From DASWIV01 sp036397475 (GTDB lineage Bacteria; JAJVIF01; JAPKYR01), in NCBI GenBank assembly GCA_036397475.1, contig DASWIV010000217.1, positions 1 through 14,385 of the forward strand: a stretch of 14,385 bases of DNA. Reading direction: 5' to 3'. The notes below the pieces were generated by a model. The model had not been told where the DNA came from. It did not search any database and saw nothing but the letters and a program-made list of their open reading frames with translations. Both the position numbers and the translations under genes were made by a program. Position 1 is the stretch's first letter, and each line of letters begins with the position of its first letter. Positions 6,840 through 13,221 of the stretch are shown here, one piece after another.

Positions 6840-9332
6840 TTACCAGCAGCCGTCCGCAAGATACTTGATCAGGAAAAGGTCCCAATCTCCATTAGACTCA
6901 TGAACGCTCGCGATCTCGCTGCACGGGGGATCGTTCGCGGCCATATCCGCGGTTCCTGCTAAATATCCCACCTGGAACAAATTATCATGGGAATCGACAG
7001 CTATCTTCCATCCTGAGTCATACTTATCAGATCCCCACGTCTGCGCCTGTAGATAATTACCCTCCAGGTCGAATTTCACAAGGTACACATCCCGCACTCC
7101 CATGTTAGGACGGATGTCTTCATCGGGTCCAGGATCGAAATCGCATTCCGGCCCCATAAACATGCCCGACACATAAACATTTCCCTGGCTGTCGAATGCT
7201 ACACCGTGCCCGACATCCTGCACCGGTGACGTTTGTGATCCTCCCCATCCCCTCGCCCATTGAAATGCACCGTCAAGATCGTACCTGGCAACATAGCTGT
7301 CCTGTCCGCCGACCGATGAGATGCTTCCATTGCCGGGTCCTGGATCGAAATCAACAGTATTGCTGAATGTACCGGTTATAAAGACAGAGTCGGGAGACTG
7401 GTAAAATGCTCCACTCGAGCCATCTGCAGCCGAGCTTCCAAACGTGTGAACCCATTCCAGGTTCATGGACTGATCGAATTTAACCAGGAAAATATCGGTA
7501 CTCCCGTTGGATGATACGTTGAAAACATCCGGACCGGGATCGAAGTCGAATTCGGAACTGAAGTTCGCAGAGACGTATAAATTACCCGAATCATCGAACG
7601 CCATTCCCGGAAGGGAGGTAATTGTGCCGGAACCTCCCCATGTTTCGGTCCAGAGATAATTTCCATCAGGATCGAATGCACTTATGTACATGTCAAATCC
7701 GCCGCTTGACTGCTGGATATTGGTTCCGTCGCCGGGGTCGAAATCAACAGAATTGCTGAATTTGCCCGTTATCAGAATGTTGCCCGCCTGATTGATTCCA
7801 ATATCATAGGCTTCGTCGTTACCCGATCCTCCAAAAGTCCTCGCCCACCGGAAATTTCCATCGGTATCGAATTTGCTCAGGAAAGCATCCTTTTCTCCGT
7901 TTGAATTATGCAGATCCAGGTCGGGACCGGGATCGAAATCTGTCTCACCCAGAAAAATCCCTGCCACATAAATTCCGTCAGCGCCATCGGACTTCACCAT
8001 CCAAGACCCATGCGTCTGCTCCTCGTATTGAATTCCATGAGTTCTCCAGACCCGCTCCCACAAAATAACTCCCTGCTGGTTAACTTTGGTCACGAGCGCG
8101 CTTCGCTCGCCGAAAATTGTACGGTATCCGGAAACATAGATATTTTGCTCTGAATCGAGGCAGATCGCCGTTCCACGGTCGCGAAGTTCGCTGCCCCAGG
8201 AAATTGCCCATCCGCCTGAATTAGGCGTTGTATTAATGTAAGAATCTACAACCTGCCAAGCGTCCACCTTTCCAAGGTTGTCATCAGTCCATGTGTCACG
8301 AACGCGTATTAGAACAGGATAAATCCCGGTAATCGCGTGGAGATCGTTGGAAAATGATCCTGAAAATATCCAGCCGCCTTCCGGGGTTTCCGATTCATAC
8401 TCAAGCGATTTTTCACCATTGAAAAGTAAGGGGGATTCAATGGTCACACCATCGATAGTCTCCAGTCCCTGGTGATCGAAAATTTCGACCTTTATATCGG
8501 TTGGATTTGCTGCCGAAATCTGGTAACCGTTAATCTTGTCAGGGACTATTTTGTACGCTTCAATTGAATTAGCCGCCAAAGAAAAATCCGTCAGCGGATC
8601 GACAACGTTATCGGTGTAAACCCACGATGCATCGACAGCATATCCGAACTTCAAATTTCCCGAAGGCTTGAATACATGAACCGTACGCGCCTCGGCGCTT
8701 CCGGGATAAAACATCCGACGCGGATTGTCCTGGCTATATGCGACATAAGGGTTCAGATTTGCCGTAAGGCCTGATCCTAACGCGTATTTTCCCTTTATAT
8801 AAGCAAGTGCCGGAAACGCTCCCGATCCTTCCGGGTAATCGATCGGATTGAATAACCCCGTGTACCCGTCGGGATTCAGAATGCGGGGGACCTGATAGCC
8901 ATAAGGAATCTGCCTTCCGCTGGCTGGAAAAGTGTAATCCTCATCCCCGATAAAAATTCCCCTGACATCGAATCCTGTGTACTTGAGCAGTCCCGGGAAC
9001 GGGTGCTGTAGCCTGAAGTCGACTATCAATTCATATGGGGAAAGGAATTGTAAATTTTCAAGCCTCAGGCAGACCGAGCAGGGCTCTAATTCCAGAAGCC
9101 TGACAGTATTGAAGTGCAATTCAGCAGATCGGTCGGGAATTACCTCGACCGAGTCACCTGAAACTTCAATTGTCCAGTACCCCCATAAATAGCGGTTAGT
9201 TTCCGCCGCCCGTTCCTTTTGATGAACGAGAATTTCAGGGAATTCTGTTTTCTGCTGAATTGGATCTTGCGTGGAATTGCAGCCGGCAATTAACAAGGCT
9301 AATAAACCCGGGAGGAGTATCCTTGCACACAT
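6840..9332 (-). CDS. Large lipoprotein with seven-blade SBBP-like beta-propeller repeats
   Basis: An 830-residue exported lipoprotein. The lipobox LIAGC gives an acylated Cys18 after a short hydrophobic signal peptide. Asn at +2 does not retain lipoproteins at the inner membrane under the E. coli rule. The start is firm: GGAGAGGAT precedes the ATG. Residues about 30-365 form a region I do not recognise (LWGYWTIEV near 49, a CxxC at 85-88, HPFPG near 110, YTGFDVRGIF near 118). From about 374 to 830 there are seven repeats of about 65 residues with the pattern G-(N/D)-x-Y-V-(S/T)-G-x-F, FDPG (466, 531, 597, 662, 732), D-(A/I/V)-(F/Y)-L-x-K-(F/Y)-D-x-x-G-N and W-(A/T)-x-x-(W/F)-G-(G/S)-S. This is the SBBP-type propeller repeat. 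The product is probably displayed on or at the outer membrane, with ligand and role unknown. No operon partner is seen. Confidence 0.88.
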   Translation of the reverse strand: MCARILLPGLLALLIAGCNSTQDPIQQKTEFPEILVHQKERAAETNRYLWGYWTIEVSGDSVEVIPDRSAELHFNTVRLLELEPCSVCLRLENLQFLSPYELIVDFRLQHPFPGLLKYTGFDVRGIFIGDEDYTFPASGRQIPYGYQVPRILNPDGYTGLFNPIDYPEGSGAFPALAYIKGKYALGSGLTANLNPYVAYSQDNPRRMFYPGSAEARTVHVFKPSGNLKFGYAVDASWVYTDNVVDPLTDFSLAANSIEAYKIVPDKINGYQISAANPTDIKVEIFDHQGLETIDGVTIESPLLFNGEKSLEYESETPEGGWIFSGSFSNDLHAITGIYPVLIRVRDTWTDDNLGKVDAWQVVDSYINTTPNSGGWAISWGSELRDRGTAICLDSEQNIYVSGYRTIFGERSALVTKVNQQGVILWERVWRTHGIQYEEQTHGSWMVKSDGADGIYVAGIFLGETDFDPGPDLDLHNSNGEKDAFLSKFDTDGNFRWARTFGGSGNDEAYDIGINQAGNILITGKFSNSVDFDPGDGTNIQQSSGGFDMYISAFDPDGNYLWTETWGGSGTITSLPGMAFDDSGNLYVSANFSSEFDFDPGPDVFNVSSNGSTDIFLVKFDQSMNLEWVHTFGSSAADGSSGAFYQSPDSVFITGTFSNTVDFDPGPGNGSISSVGGQDSYVARYDLDGAFQWARGWGGSQTSPVQDVGHGVAFDSQGNVYVSGMFMGPECDFDPGPDEDIRPNMGVRDVYLVKFDLEGNYLQAQTWGSDKYDSGWKIAVDSHDNLFQVGYLAGTADMAANDPPCSEIASVHESNGDWDLFLIKYLADGCW
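6843..8213 (-). repeat. Seven tandem propeller-blade repeats within the lipoprotein gene
   Basis: This covers residues 374-830 of the lipoprotein, about 195 bp per unit. Five units keep FDPG, spaced 65, 66, 65 and 70 residues apart. The first unit is shortened and the last has diverged (TADMAANDPP in place of the FDPG strand). At DNA level only short stretches around the FDPG codons stay alike, so the duplication is old. Confidence 0.8.
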
Positions 9333-9371
9333 GTTATCCTCTCCACTGGTTCCTGAATATATACTGTTTAT

Positions 9372-9380
9372 ATTTTACCA
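9372..9380 (-). promoter_or_regulatory. Putative extended -10 promoter of the lipoprotein gene
   Basis: On the minus strand TGGTAAAAT (9380-9372) is a TGn-extended -10. It would start transcription about 33 nt before the ATG at 9332, leaving room for the GGAGAGG ribosome site. No good -35 is visible at 17 bp. Confidence 0.35.
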
Positions 9381-9472
9381 CGCTCATTCGTTCTGGACAT
9401 TCTTATCAAAAAACATTATTTTACCCTTATCGGACTGGTTAAATTTTAGTCAGTAACTGACAGGAGCTTGAA

Positions 9473-10462
9473 ATGAAAACTCGTCTACTCTCCCGTTCTG
9501 ATATCCAGAGCTTTTTAACAATGGGTGCGTGCATGGACGCTGTCGAAGGTGCATTCGCCGACCTGGCGTCGGGTAAGGCAAACATGCCCCAGCGAACCCC
9601 GATCCGCCTCGAAGAAGAAAAAGGCCTGGTCCTGTTCATGCCTACTCACATCAGGAGTTTATCCGCACTGGGAGCGAAAATCGTCACTGTTTATCCTGAC
9701 AACCCGAAGAATTTCGAGCTGCCTTCAATCTACGGCACTATCCTGATACTGGATGAAAAAACCGGATTCCCCATGGGTATCCTCGAAGGCGGCTTCCTGA
9801 CAGCCATGCGTACAGGTGCGGTCAGCGGTGTCGCAACGAAACACATGGCACGGAAAGACGCGAAAGCAGCAATGATTTTCGGGACCGGCGTGCAGGCGTA
9901 CGCGCAGATTCTAGCCGTCCATGAAGCCCGTCCGCTTGAAAAACTTCTTACATTTTCAATTGACCCTCAGGAAAAAAAGGATGAGTTTTCAAAAAAGGTA
10001 TCAGACGCGATCGGAGTGGAAGTTGACCAGGTCAGCGATCCTGCCGATGGTGTAAAGCGCGCGGATATTGTCGTCCTCGCAACATCGGCTCACGATCCGA
10101 TTGTCGATGGTGACTGGTTTGGTCCCGGAGTGCACATTAACAGTATCGGATCGCACGCCCCGGGAATGAGGGAACTCGATACTAAAACAGTCCAGAAAAG
10201 CAGGGTAATCTGCGATCTTGTCGATGCGTGCAAAGCCGAGGCTGGGGATTTAATTATCCCTTGTAACGAGGGCGCATGGAATTTTGATCAGGCGGCAGGA
10301 TCACTTGGCGATGTGGTTCTCGGAAATGTTCCGGGACGCACGTCGGATGACGAGACCACACTATTCAAATCAGTCGGACTTGCGATACAGGATCTTTCTG
10401 TCGCGAAGGCGGTATACGATCAGGCGGTGAAACAGGGAGTGGGTACGGAGTTTGAGTTTTAG
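9473..10462 (+). CDS. Ornithine cyclodeaminase/mu-crystallin family protein
   Basis: A 329-residue NAD(P)-dependent enzyme of the family that includes ornithine cyclodeaminase, archaeal-type alanine dehydrogenase and pyrroline-2-carboxylate reductase. The start is ATG 9473 with AGGAG 7-8 nt upstream. Visible features are Lys69 in LGAKIVTVYPDN (66-77), the substrate-side block GILEGGFLTAMRTGAVSGVAT (102-122) with Arg113, the Rossmann motif IFGTGVQAYAQ (135-145), INSIGSHAPGMRELD (222-236), and the C-terminal TLFKSVGLAIQDLSVA block. Length and order are normal for the family. The specific reaction cannot be told from these motifs. The aminotransferase two genes upstream suggests an amino-acid role, but a convergent gene intervenes, so no operon link exists. 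Composite repeat copy 2 starts 11 bp after the stop codon. Confidence 0.88.
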   Translation: MKTRLLSRSDIQSFLTMGACMDAVEGAFADLASGKANMPQRTPIRLEEEKGLVLFMPTHIRSLSALGAKIVTVYPDNPKNFELPSIYGTILILDEKTGFPMGILEGGFLTAMRTGAVSGVATKHMARKDAKAAMIFGTGVQAYAQILAVHEARPLEKLLTFSIDPQEKKDEFSKKVSDAIGVEVDQVSDPADGVKRADIVVLATSAHDPIVDGDWFGPGVHINSIGSHAPGMRELDTKTVQKSRVICDLVDACKAEAGDLIIPCNEGAWNFDQAAGSLGDVVLGNVPGRTSDDETTLFKSVGLAIQDLSVAKAVYDQAVKQGVGTEFEF

Positions 10463-10473
10463 CTGCTCAACAC

Positions 10474-10590
10474 GGAGCATTGCGTTTCCAGTGGTGCGTG
10501 ACTGGAGTTTCGCGCTTCCAGTCAGGATGCGTGATAGGAATCCCGCGCTCCGGCGTTTAGGAATGCGTATGAGGAGTTTTGCGTTTCCAG
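10474..10590. repeat. Composite dispersed repeat, copy 2 (longer)
   Basis: Four related subunits start at 10474, 10504, 10537 and 10573, spaced 30, 33 and 36 bp. The last three correspond one to one with copy 1 at 233-320. The second subunit is a good hairpin: ACTGGA (10501-10506) pairs with TCCAGT (10517-10522) across a 10-nt loop. The element sits between the cyclodeaminase stop and the queA promoter. Open frames running through it are not genes. REP/BIME-like or a small non-autonomous element are both possible. The subunits diverge from one another and have no true spacers, so it is not a CRISPR. Confidence 0.8.
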
Positions 10591-10667
10591 TCATGCAGGA
10601 TCCGAACCATAACCGTAAGGGCATGGTTAATCGGATGTCCAGGTCAACACCATGGACTTCTTAATCA

Positions 10668-10676
10668 TGCTAAAAT
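10668..10676 (+). promoter_or_regulatory. Extended -10 promoter of queA, probable leaderless start
   Basis: TGCTAAAAT (10668-10676) is a TGn-extended -10 placed 9 nt before the queA ATG. The predicted transcription start (about 10683) leaves 0-3 nt of leader and no ribosome site. The layout matches that of ugd. No -35 is recognisable. Confidence 0.45.
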
Positions 10677-10685
10677 CCCATCTGC

Positions 10686-11717
10686 ATGAAAACTGAGTTA
10701 CTAGATTACCAGCTACCCGATGACAGAATCGGGCAGACACCCGCCGAGCCGCGCGATTCTTCGAAGCTGCTTCATGTCAGGAAAAATTCGGACGATTTCA
10801 CAGACCTGATTTTTCGCGACCTTCCTTCCCTCCTCAAACCAGGGGACATCCTCGTTACCAATAACGCAAAAGTAATGCACGCGCGGCTGTATGGATACAA
10901 GCATCCGTCGGGAGCGAGGATCGAAGTATTTCTGCTTGAACATTTACCCGGGTCGAACCGGTACAAGGCACTCTTGCGAAGAAAACGACGTCTGGAACCG
11001 GGCGATGAGGTTCTGTTTCCGGAAAGCGACTTAAGATGCGAGGTTGTGGAGGTGGCTGATGGACTTGGCGACGATGTTGTCGAGTTTTCCGGTGTGGACG
11101 ATGTGTTCGGGGAAATTGAGAGGACAGGAAATATTCCACTTCCGGTTTACATCACCGAGTATAACGGGGATATGGAGCGGTACCAGACGGTCTATGCGAA
11201 ACAGGAAGGAAGTGTCGCAGCACCGACAGCGGGACTGCATTTTACTCCGGTACTTTTAATGAAAATCAATGAGATGGGAGTTCATCGAGCGGAAGTTCAT
11301 CTAAGGGTGGGCTGGGGAACCTTCAGCCCGATACGTACCGAGGAAATGGAAGACCATAAGATTCATACGGAGTCTGGAGAGATAACGGCAGAGACGGCTG
11401 ATGCGATCAACTCGGCGAGAAAAAATGGCGGGCGCGTGATCGCGGTCGGGACAACAGTCACAAGAATGCTAGAATCGTCGGTGAATTACGATGGAGAAAT
11501 CCAGCCTTTTTCGGGACCAACTGATTTATATATAACGCCCGGATTTGATTTCAGGGCGGTGGATGTTCTGATCACAAATTTTCACCTGCCACGGTCGAGC
11601 CTGCTTGCCCTGACAATGGCGTTCGGGGGGTATGCCAAAATCCACGCGGCGTACCAGCACGCGATTACAAACGGATACAGATTTTACTCATTCGGTGATT
11701 GCATGATTATCGAATGA
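10686..11717 (+). CDS. queA: S-adenosylmethionine:tRNA ribosyltransferase-isomerase
   Basis: A 343-residue cytosolic enzyme of queuosine synthesis. It moves the ribosyl part of SAM onto 7-aminomethyl-7-deazaguanine in the wobble position of tRNAs for Tyr, His, Asn and Asp, giving epoxyqueuosine. Family landmarks are YQLPDDRIGQTPAEPRDSS near the N terminus, LKPGDILVTNNAKVMHARL (50-68), LLRRKRRLEPGDEVLFP (96-112), GNIPLPVYI (148-156), YQTVYAKQEGSVAAPTAGLH (166-185), VGWGTFSPI (208-216), HKIHTES (224-230), VIAVGTTVTRMLES (251-264), ITNFHLPRSSLLAL (296-309) and FYSFGDCMII at the end. The usual DTRV/P near residue 60 appears as NAKVMHARL, slightly divergent. Other queuosine genes are not in the window. 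Confidence 0.95.
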   Translation: MKTELLDYQLPDDRIGQTPAEPRDSSKLLHVRKNSDDFTDLIFRDLPSLLKPGDILVTNNAKVMHARLYGYKHPSGARIEVFLLEHLPGSNRYKALLRRKRRLEPGDEVLFPESDLRCEVVEVADGLGDDVVEFSGVDDVFGEIERTGNIPLPVYITEYNGDMERYQTVYAKQEGSVAAPTAGLHFTPVLLMKINEMGVHRAEVHLRVGWGTFSPIRTEEMEDHKIHTESGEITAETADAINSARKNGGRVIAVGTTVTRMLESSVNYDGEIQPFSGPTDLYITPGFDFRAVDVLITNFHLPRSSLLALTMAFGGYAKIHAAYQHAITNGYRFYSFGDCMIIE

Positions 11718-11719
11718 TG

Positions 11720-11725
11720 TATAAT
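11720..11725 (+). promoter_or_regulatory. -10 element of the BON lipoprotein gene
   Basis: A perfect TATAAT starts 3 nt after the queA stop codon and 45 nt before the next ATG. The -35 region, inside queA, is weak (TGATTG at 18 bp). The small lipoprotein could therefore be transcribed on its own as well as by read-through from queA. Confidence 0.4.
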
Positions 11726-11769
11726 AATAGACATTAACTGACACACAGGAATCCATTCAGGAGGATCCC

Positions 11770-12093
11770 ATGTCGAGATTAATCTGTATCGCAATACTTA
11801 TCTCCATGATCGCGCCGATTGTCGGATGCGGTGTCGCGAAAGATACAAGTATCCAGGTCGCGGTGAAGAAAGCACTGGATGACAACAAAAATATCTCCGC
11901 CGACAAACTGATCGTGAATGTGAAGGACGGGGTAGTGACCATATCGGGAGAGTTGGGCACTCAGAAGGAGATCGATCTGGCTGTGCAGGTCGCGATGGTT
12001 GTCGAGGGAGTGGTTGAGGTTAAGAACCAGATGAGTCTACCGGATAACTACGGGAGCACGGATCCGATAATGAATGATTTCGGGCTGTTTTAG
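11770..12093 (+). CDS. Small BON-domain lipoprotein
   Basis: A 107-residue exported protein. A hydrophobic signal peptide ends in the lipobox PIVGC with Cys20 acylated. Gly at +2 fits outer-membrane sorting. Residues about 27-91 form one BON domain: VAVKKALDDNKNISADKLIV, the strand VKDGVVTISGEL (51-62), then a helix and VVEGVVEVKNQM (77-88). BON domains occur in OsmY-like and secretin-associated proteins and are thought to bind membrane or phospholipid. The ribosome site AGGAGG 5 nt before the ATG is near ideal, suggesting strong translation, in contrast to the neighbouring queA. It is probably an envelope-maintenance protein, but a precise role cannot be given. Confidence 0.85.
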   Translation: MSRLICIAILISMIAPIVGCGVAKDTSIQVAVKKALDDNKNISADKLIVNVKDGVVTISGELGTQKEIDLAVQVAMVVEGVVEVKNQMSLPDNYGSTDPIMNDFGLF

Positions 12094-12217
12094 ATTTTTA
12101 CGACTGAAACAAACTTAGTTGAAAAGGGGGAAGGGATAGAGATTGATAAATATTGATTAATTTTGCTTATTTAGTTACTTAATCCTCCTCAATATTGTCT
12201 AAATTACAATTTTTGTC

Positions 12218-12246
12218 TTGACAGAGTAGCGATCCTGTGTTATCTT
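12218..12246 (+). promoter_or_regulatory. Near-consensus sigma70 promoter at the start of the phage-like cluster
   Basis: TTGACA (12218-12223, perfect) and TATCTT (12241-12246, four of six) are 17 bp apart. Transcription would begin near 12253, just before the AGAGG ribosome site of the HTH gene (ATG 12272). It lies in an AT-rich spacer (12094-12271) that otherwise holds nothing I can identify, and it is the best promoter in the window. Confidence 0.6.
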
Positions 12247-12271
12247 GACGATAGCGTAGAGGCGCTCTTTT

Positions 12272-12505
12272 ATGTCTAACCTCATACTTGATTACCGTGC
12301 CATCGGGCTGAATCCCCGGTGGGAGGATATCCTTATCGAAATTATTGATCTGGAGCTTGGATATGCTCATTCCCCGCGGCTAAACCTGATAATGAAGTAC
12401 ATCATGGAGGGGTATTCCACAGTTGAGATCGGGAAGAAAATAGGGGTTTCCAAGAGAACTATTATCCGGGATATAGGCAAAATCAGGCAAGTATCGGCAC
12501 TTTAG
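12272..12505 (+). CDS. Small helix-turn-helix protein, phage-type regulator or terminase-associated
   Basis: A 77-residue protein. Residues about 36-72 form a LuxR/sigma-region-4-like helix-turn-helix: LIMKYIMEGYSTVEIGKKIG, then VSKRTIIRDIGKIRQ as the recognition part. The N-terminal 35 residues are mixed and lack an obvious sensor domain. AGAGG lies 9 nt before the ATG, and a strong promoter precedes it. As first gene of a cluster ending in a terminase, it may be a phage transcription regulator or a DNA-recognition partner of the terminase; sequence alone cannot separate these. An opposing 63-codon frame (12179-12370) is treated as spurious. Confidence 0.7.
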   Translation: MSNLILDYRAIGLNPRWEDILIEIIDLELGYAHSPRLNLIMKYIMEGYSTVEIGKKIGVSKRTIIRDIGKIRQVSAL

Positions 12506-12539
12506 GTTCCGGAGCTTCATCCCCGATTGGTTCCCTGCG

Positions 12540-12560
12540 ATCCGGTCATATCTTCCGGAT
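12540..12560. other. Small inverted repeat
   Basis: ATCCGG (12540-12545) and CCGGAT (12555-12560) pair across a 9-nt loop in the gap between the HTH gene and the Cys-rich gene. There is no T-run, so it is not a standard terminator. It could be an operator or an RNA hairpin. Confidence 0.3.
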
Positions 12561-12593
12561 TGACACATAACTTTTATCTATTTGAGGGTGGTG

Positions 12594-12881
12594 ATGGTCA
12601 TGCGTAAAGCAGACACCAGTTGTGTTATCAAACTTGGCCCACGGCCAGGGTCCGAAAATCATCCAGACAATTGCGCGTGCGGTGATTGCTGCACGAGGAT
12701 TCTCAAAAAGATCAGTTCTTACGACCGGATTGTAAGAAGGTCTAATGCACGGTGGCGCGAGAAGGTAATTCGTCTTTCTGTTTACCAGGTGAACATGATC
12801 TCCATGTCGAGGGAGCTCACGTCGCTTGACAGGCTGAACGACCTGCCGGACAAAAATAATAATTTCGGGCAGTGGATGTAA
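12594..12881 (+). CDS. Cys-rich small protein of unknown function
   Basis: A 95-residue protein starting at ATG 12594, where GAGGG lies 5 nt upstream; TTG, GTG and later ATG codons nearby are alternatives. It carries a tight Cys cluster DNCACGDCC (C27, C29, C32, C33) plus Cys10, which could bind a zinc ion or form a small knuckle. After it comes a basic helical stretch (RILKKISSYDRIVRRSNARW, 35-54). I do not recognise a family. Its stop codon overlaps the next start (TAATG), so the two are translationally coupled. Placement before a large terminase suggests a phage accessory or small-terminase-like protein, which is inference only. Confidence 0.6.
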   Translation: MVMRKADTSCVIKLGPRPGSENHPDNCACGDCCTRILKKISSYDRIVRRSNARWREKVIRLSVYQVNMISMSRELTSLDRLNDLPDKNNNFGQWM

Positions 12882-13195
12882 TGAACGGAGACAGATTCAA
12901 CAGGATCCCTGCCATTGAAATTGAGTTCAACGAGGCAAGGGATAAACTGAAGGACCTGCTGGAGCAGGTTCAGGGGGATAACGACCCGGAATCCAGGTCA
13001 GCCATTAAGCTATCACTTGATCTCATTACAGGCCTGATACGGCTTTCGAAGGAACAGATGACGCTTTACGTGAAGCACCTCGACAAGATCGAATTCATTG
13101 AAATCCTCGAAGACCTGGCCGACCGGATCAGTGAAATCGAAGATGACAACTGGGAGAAGGTTGTCGTGTGGCTTGAAGAGAGGCTTAAAGCTTAG
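12881..13195 (+). CDS. Acidic helical small protein of unknown function
   Basis: A 104-residue protein starting at the ATG that overlaps the preceding TAA by one base; a GTG at 12872 would add three residues. It is rich in Glu, Asp, Lys and Leu and predicted almost wholly helical, with heptad-like stretches (EARDKLKDLLEQVQ and DKIEFIEILEDLADRISEIE), so a coiled-coil oligomer is likely. No Cys, membrane segment or signal peptide is seen. The size, acidity and place directly upstream of TerL would suit a small terminase or scaffold-type protein, but there is no sequence motif to prove it. Confidence 0.6.
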   Translation: MNGDRFNRIPAIEIEFNEARDKLKDLLEQVQGDNDPESRSAIKLSLDLITGLIRLSKEQMTLYVKHLDKIEFIEILEDLADRISEIEDDNWEKVVVWLEERLKA

Positions 13196-13221
13196 ACAAG
13201 CAACAGGGATGTCAGTGGAAA

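Noticed and set aside
10474..10590. Possible small CRISPR array from the 30-36 bp periodicity
   Set aside because: The units diverge from each other along their whole length, no constant repeat alternates with unique spacers, and the same three-unit block is repeated at 233-320 including the would-be spacers.
12179..12370. Minus-strand 63-codon frame opposite the HTH gene
   Set aside because: It overlaps the promoter and the 5' half of a better-supported gene, and its product shows no recognisable feature.
12560..12588. TTGACA before the Cys-rich gene as a promoter
   Set aside because: At 17 bp the -10 position reads TGAGGG, and the only -10-like hexamer (TATCTA at 12575) is 9 bp away, so spacing is wrong.
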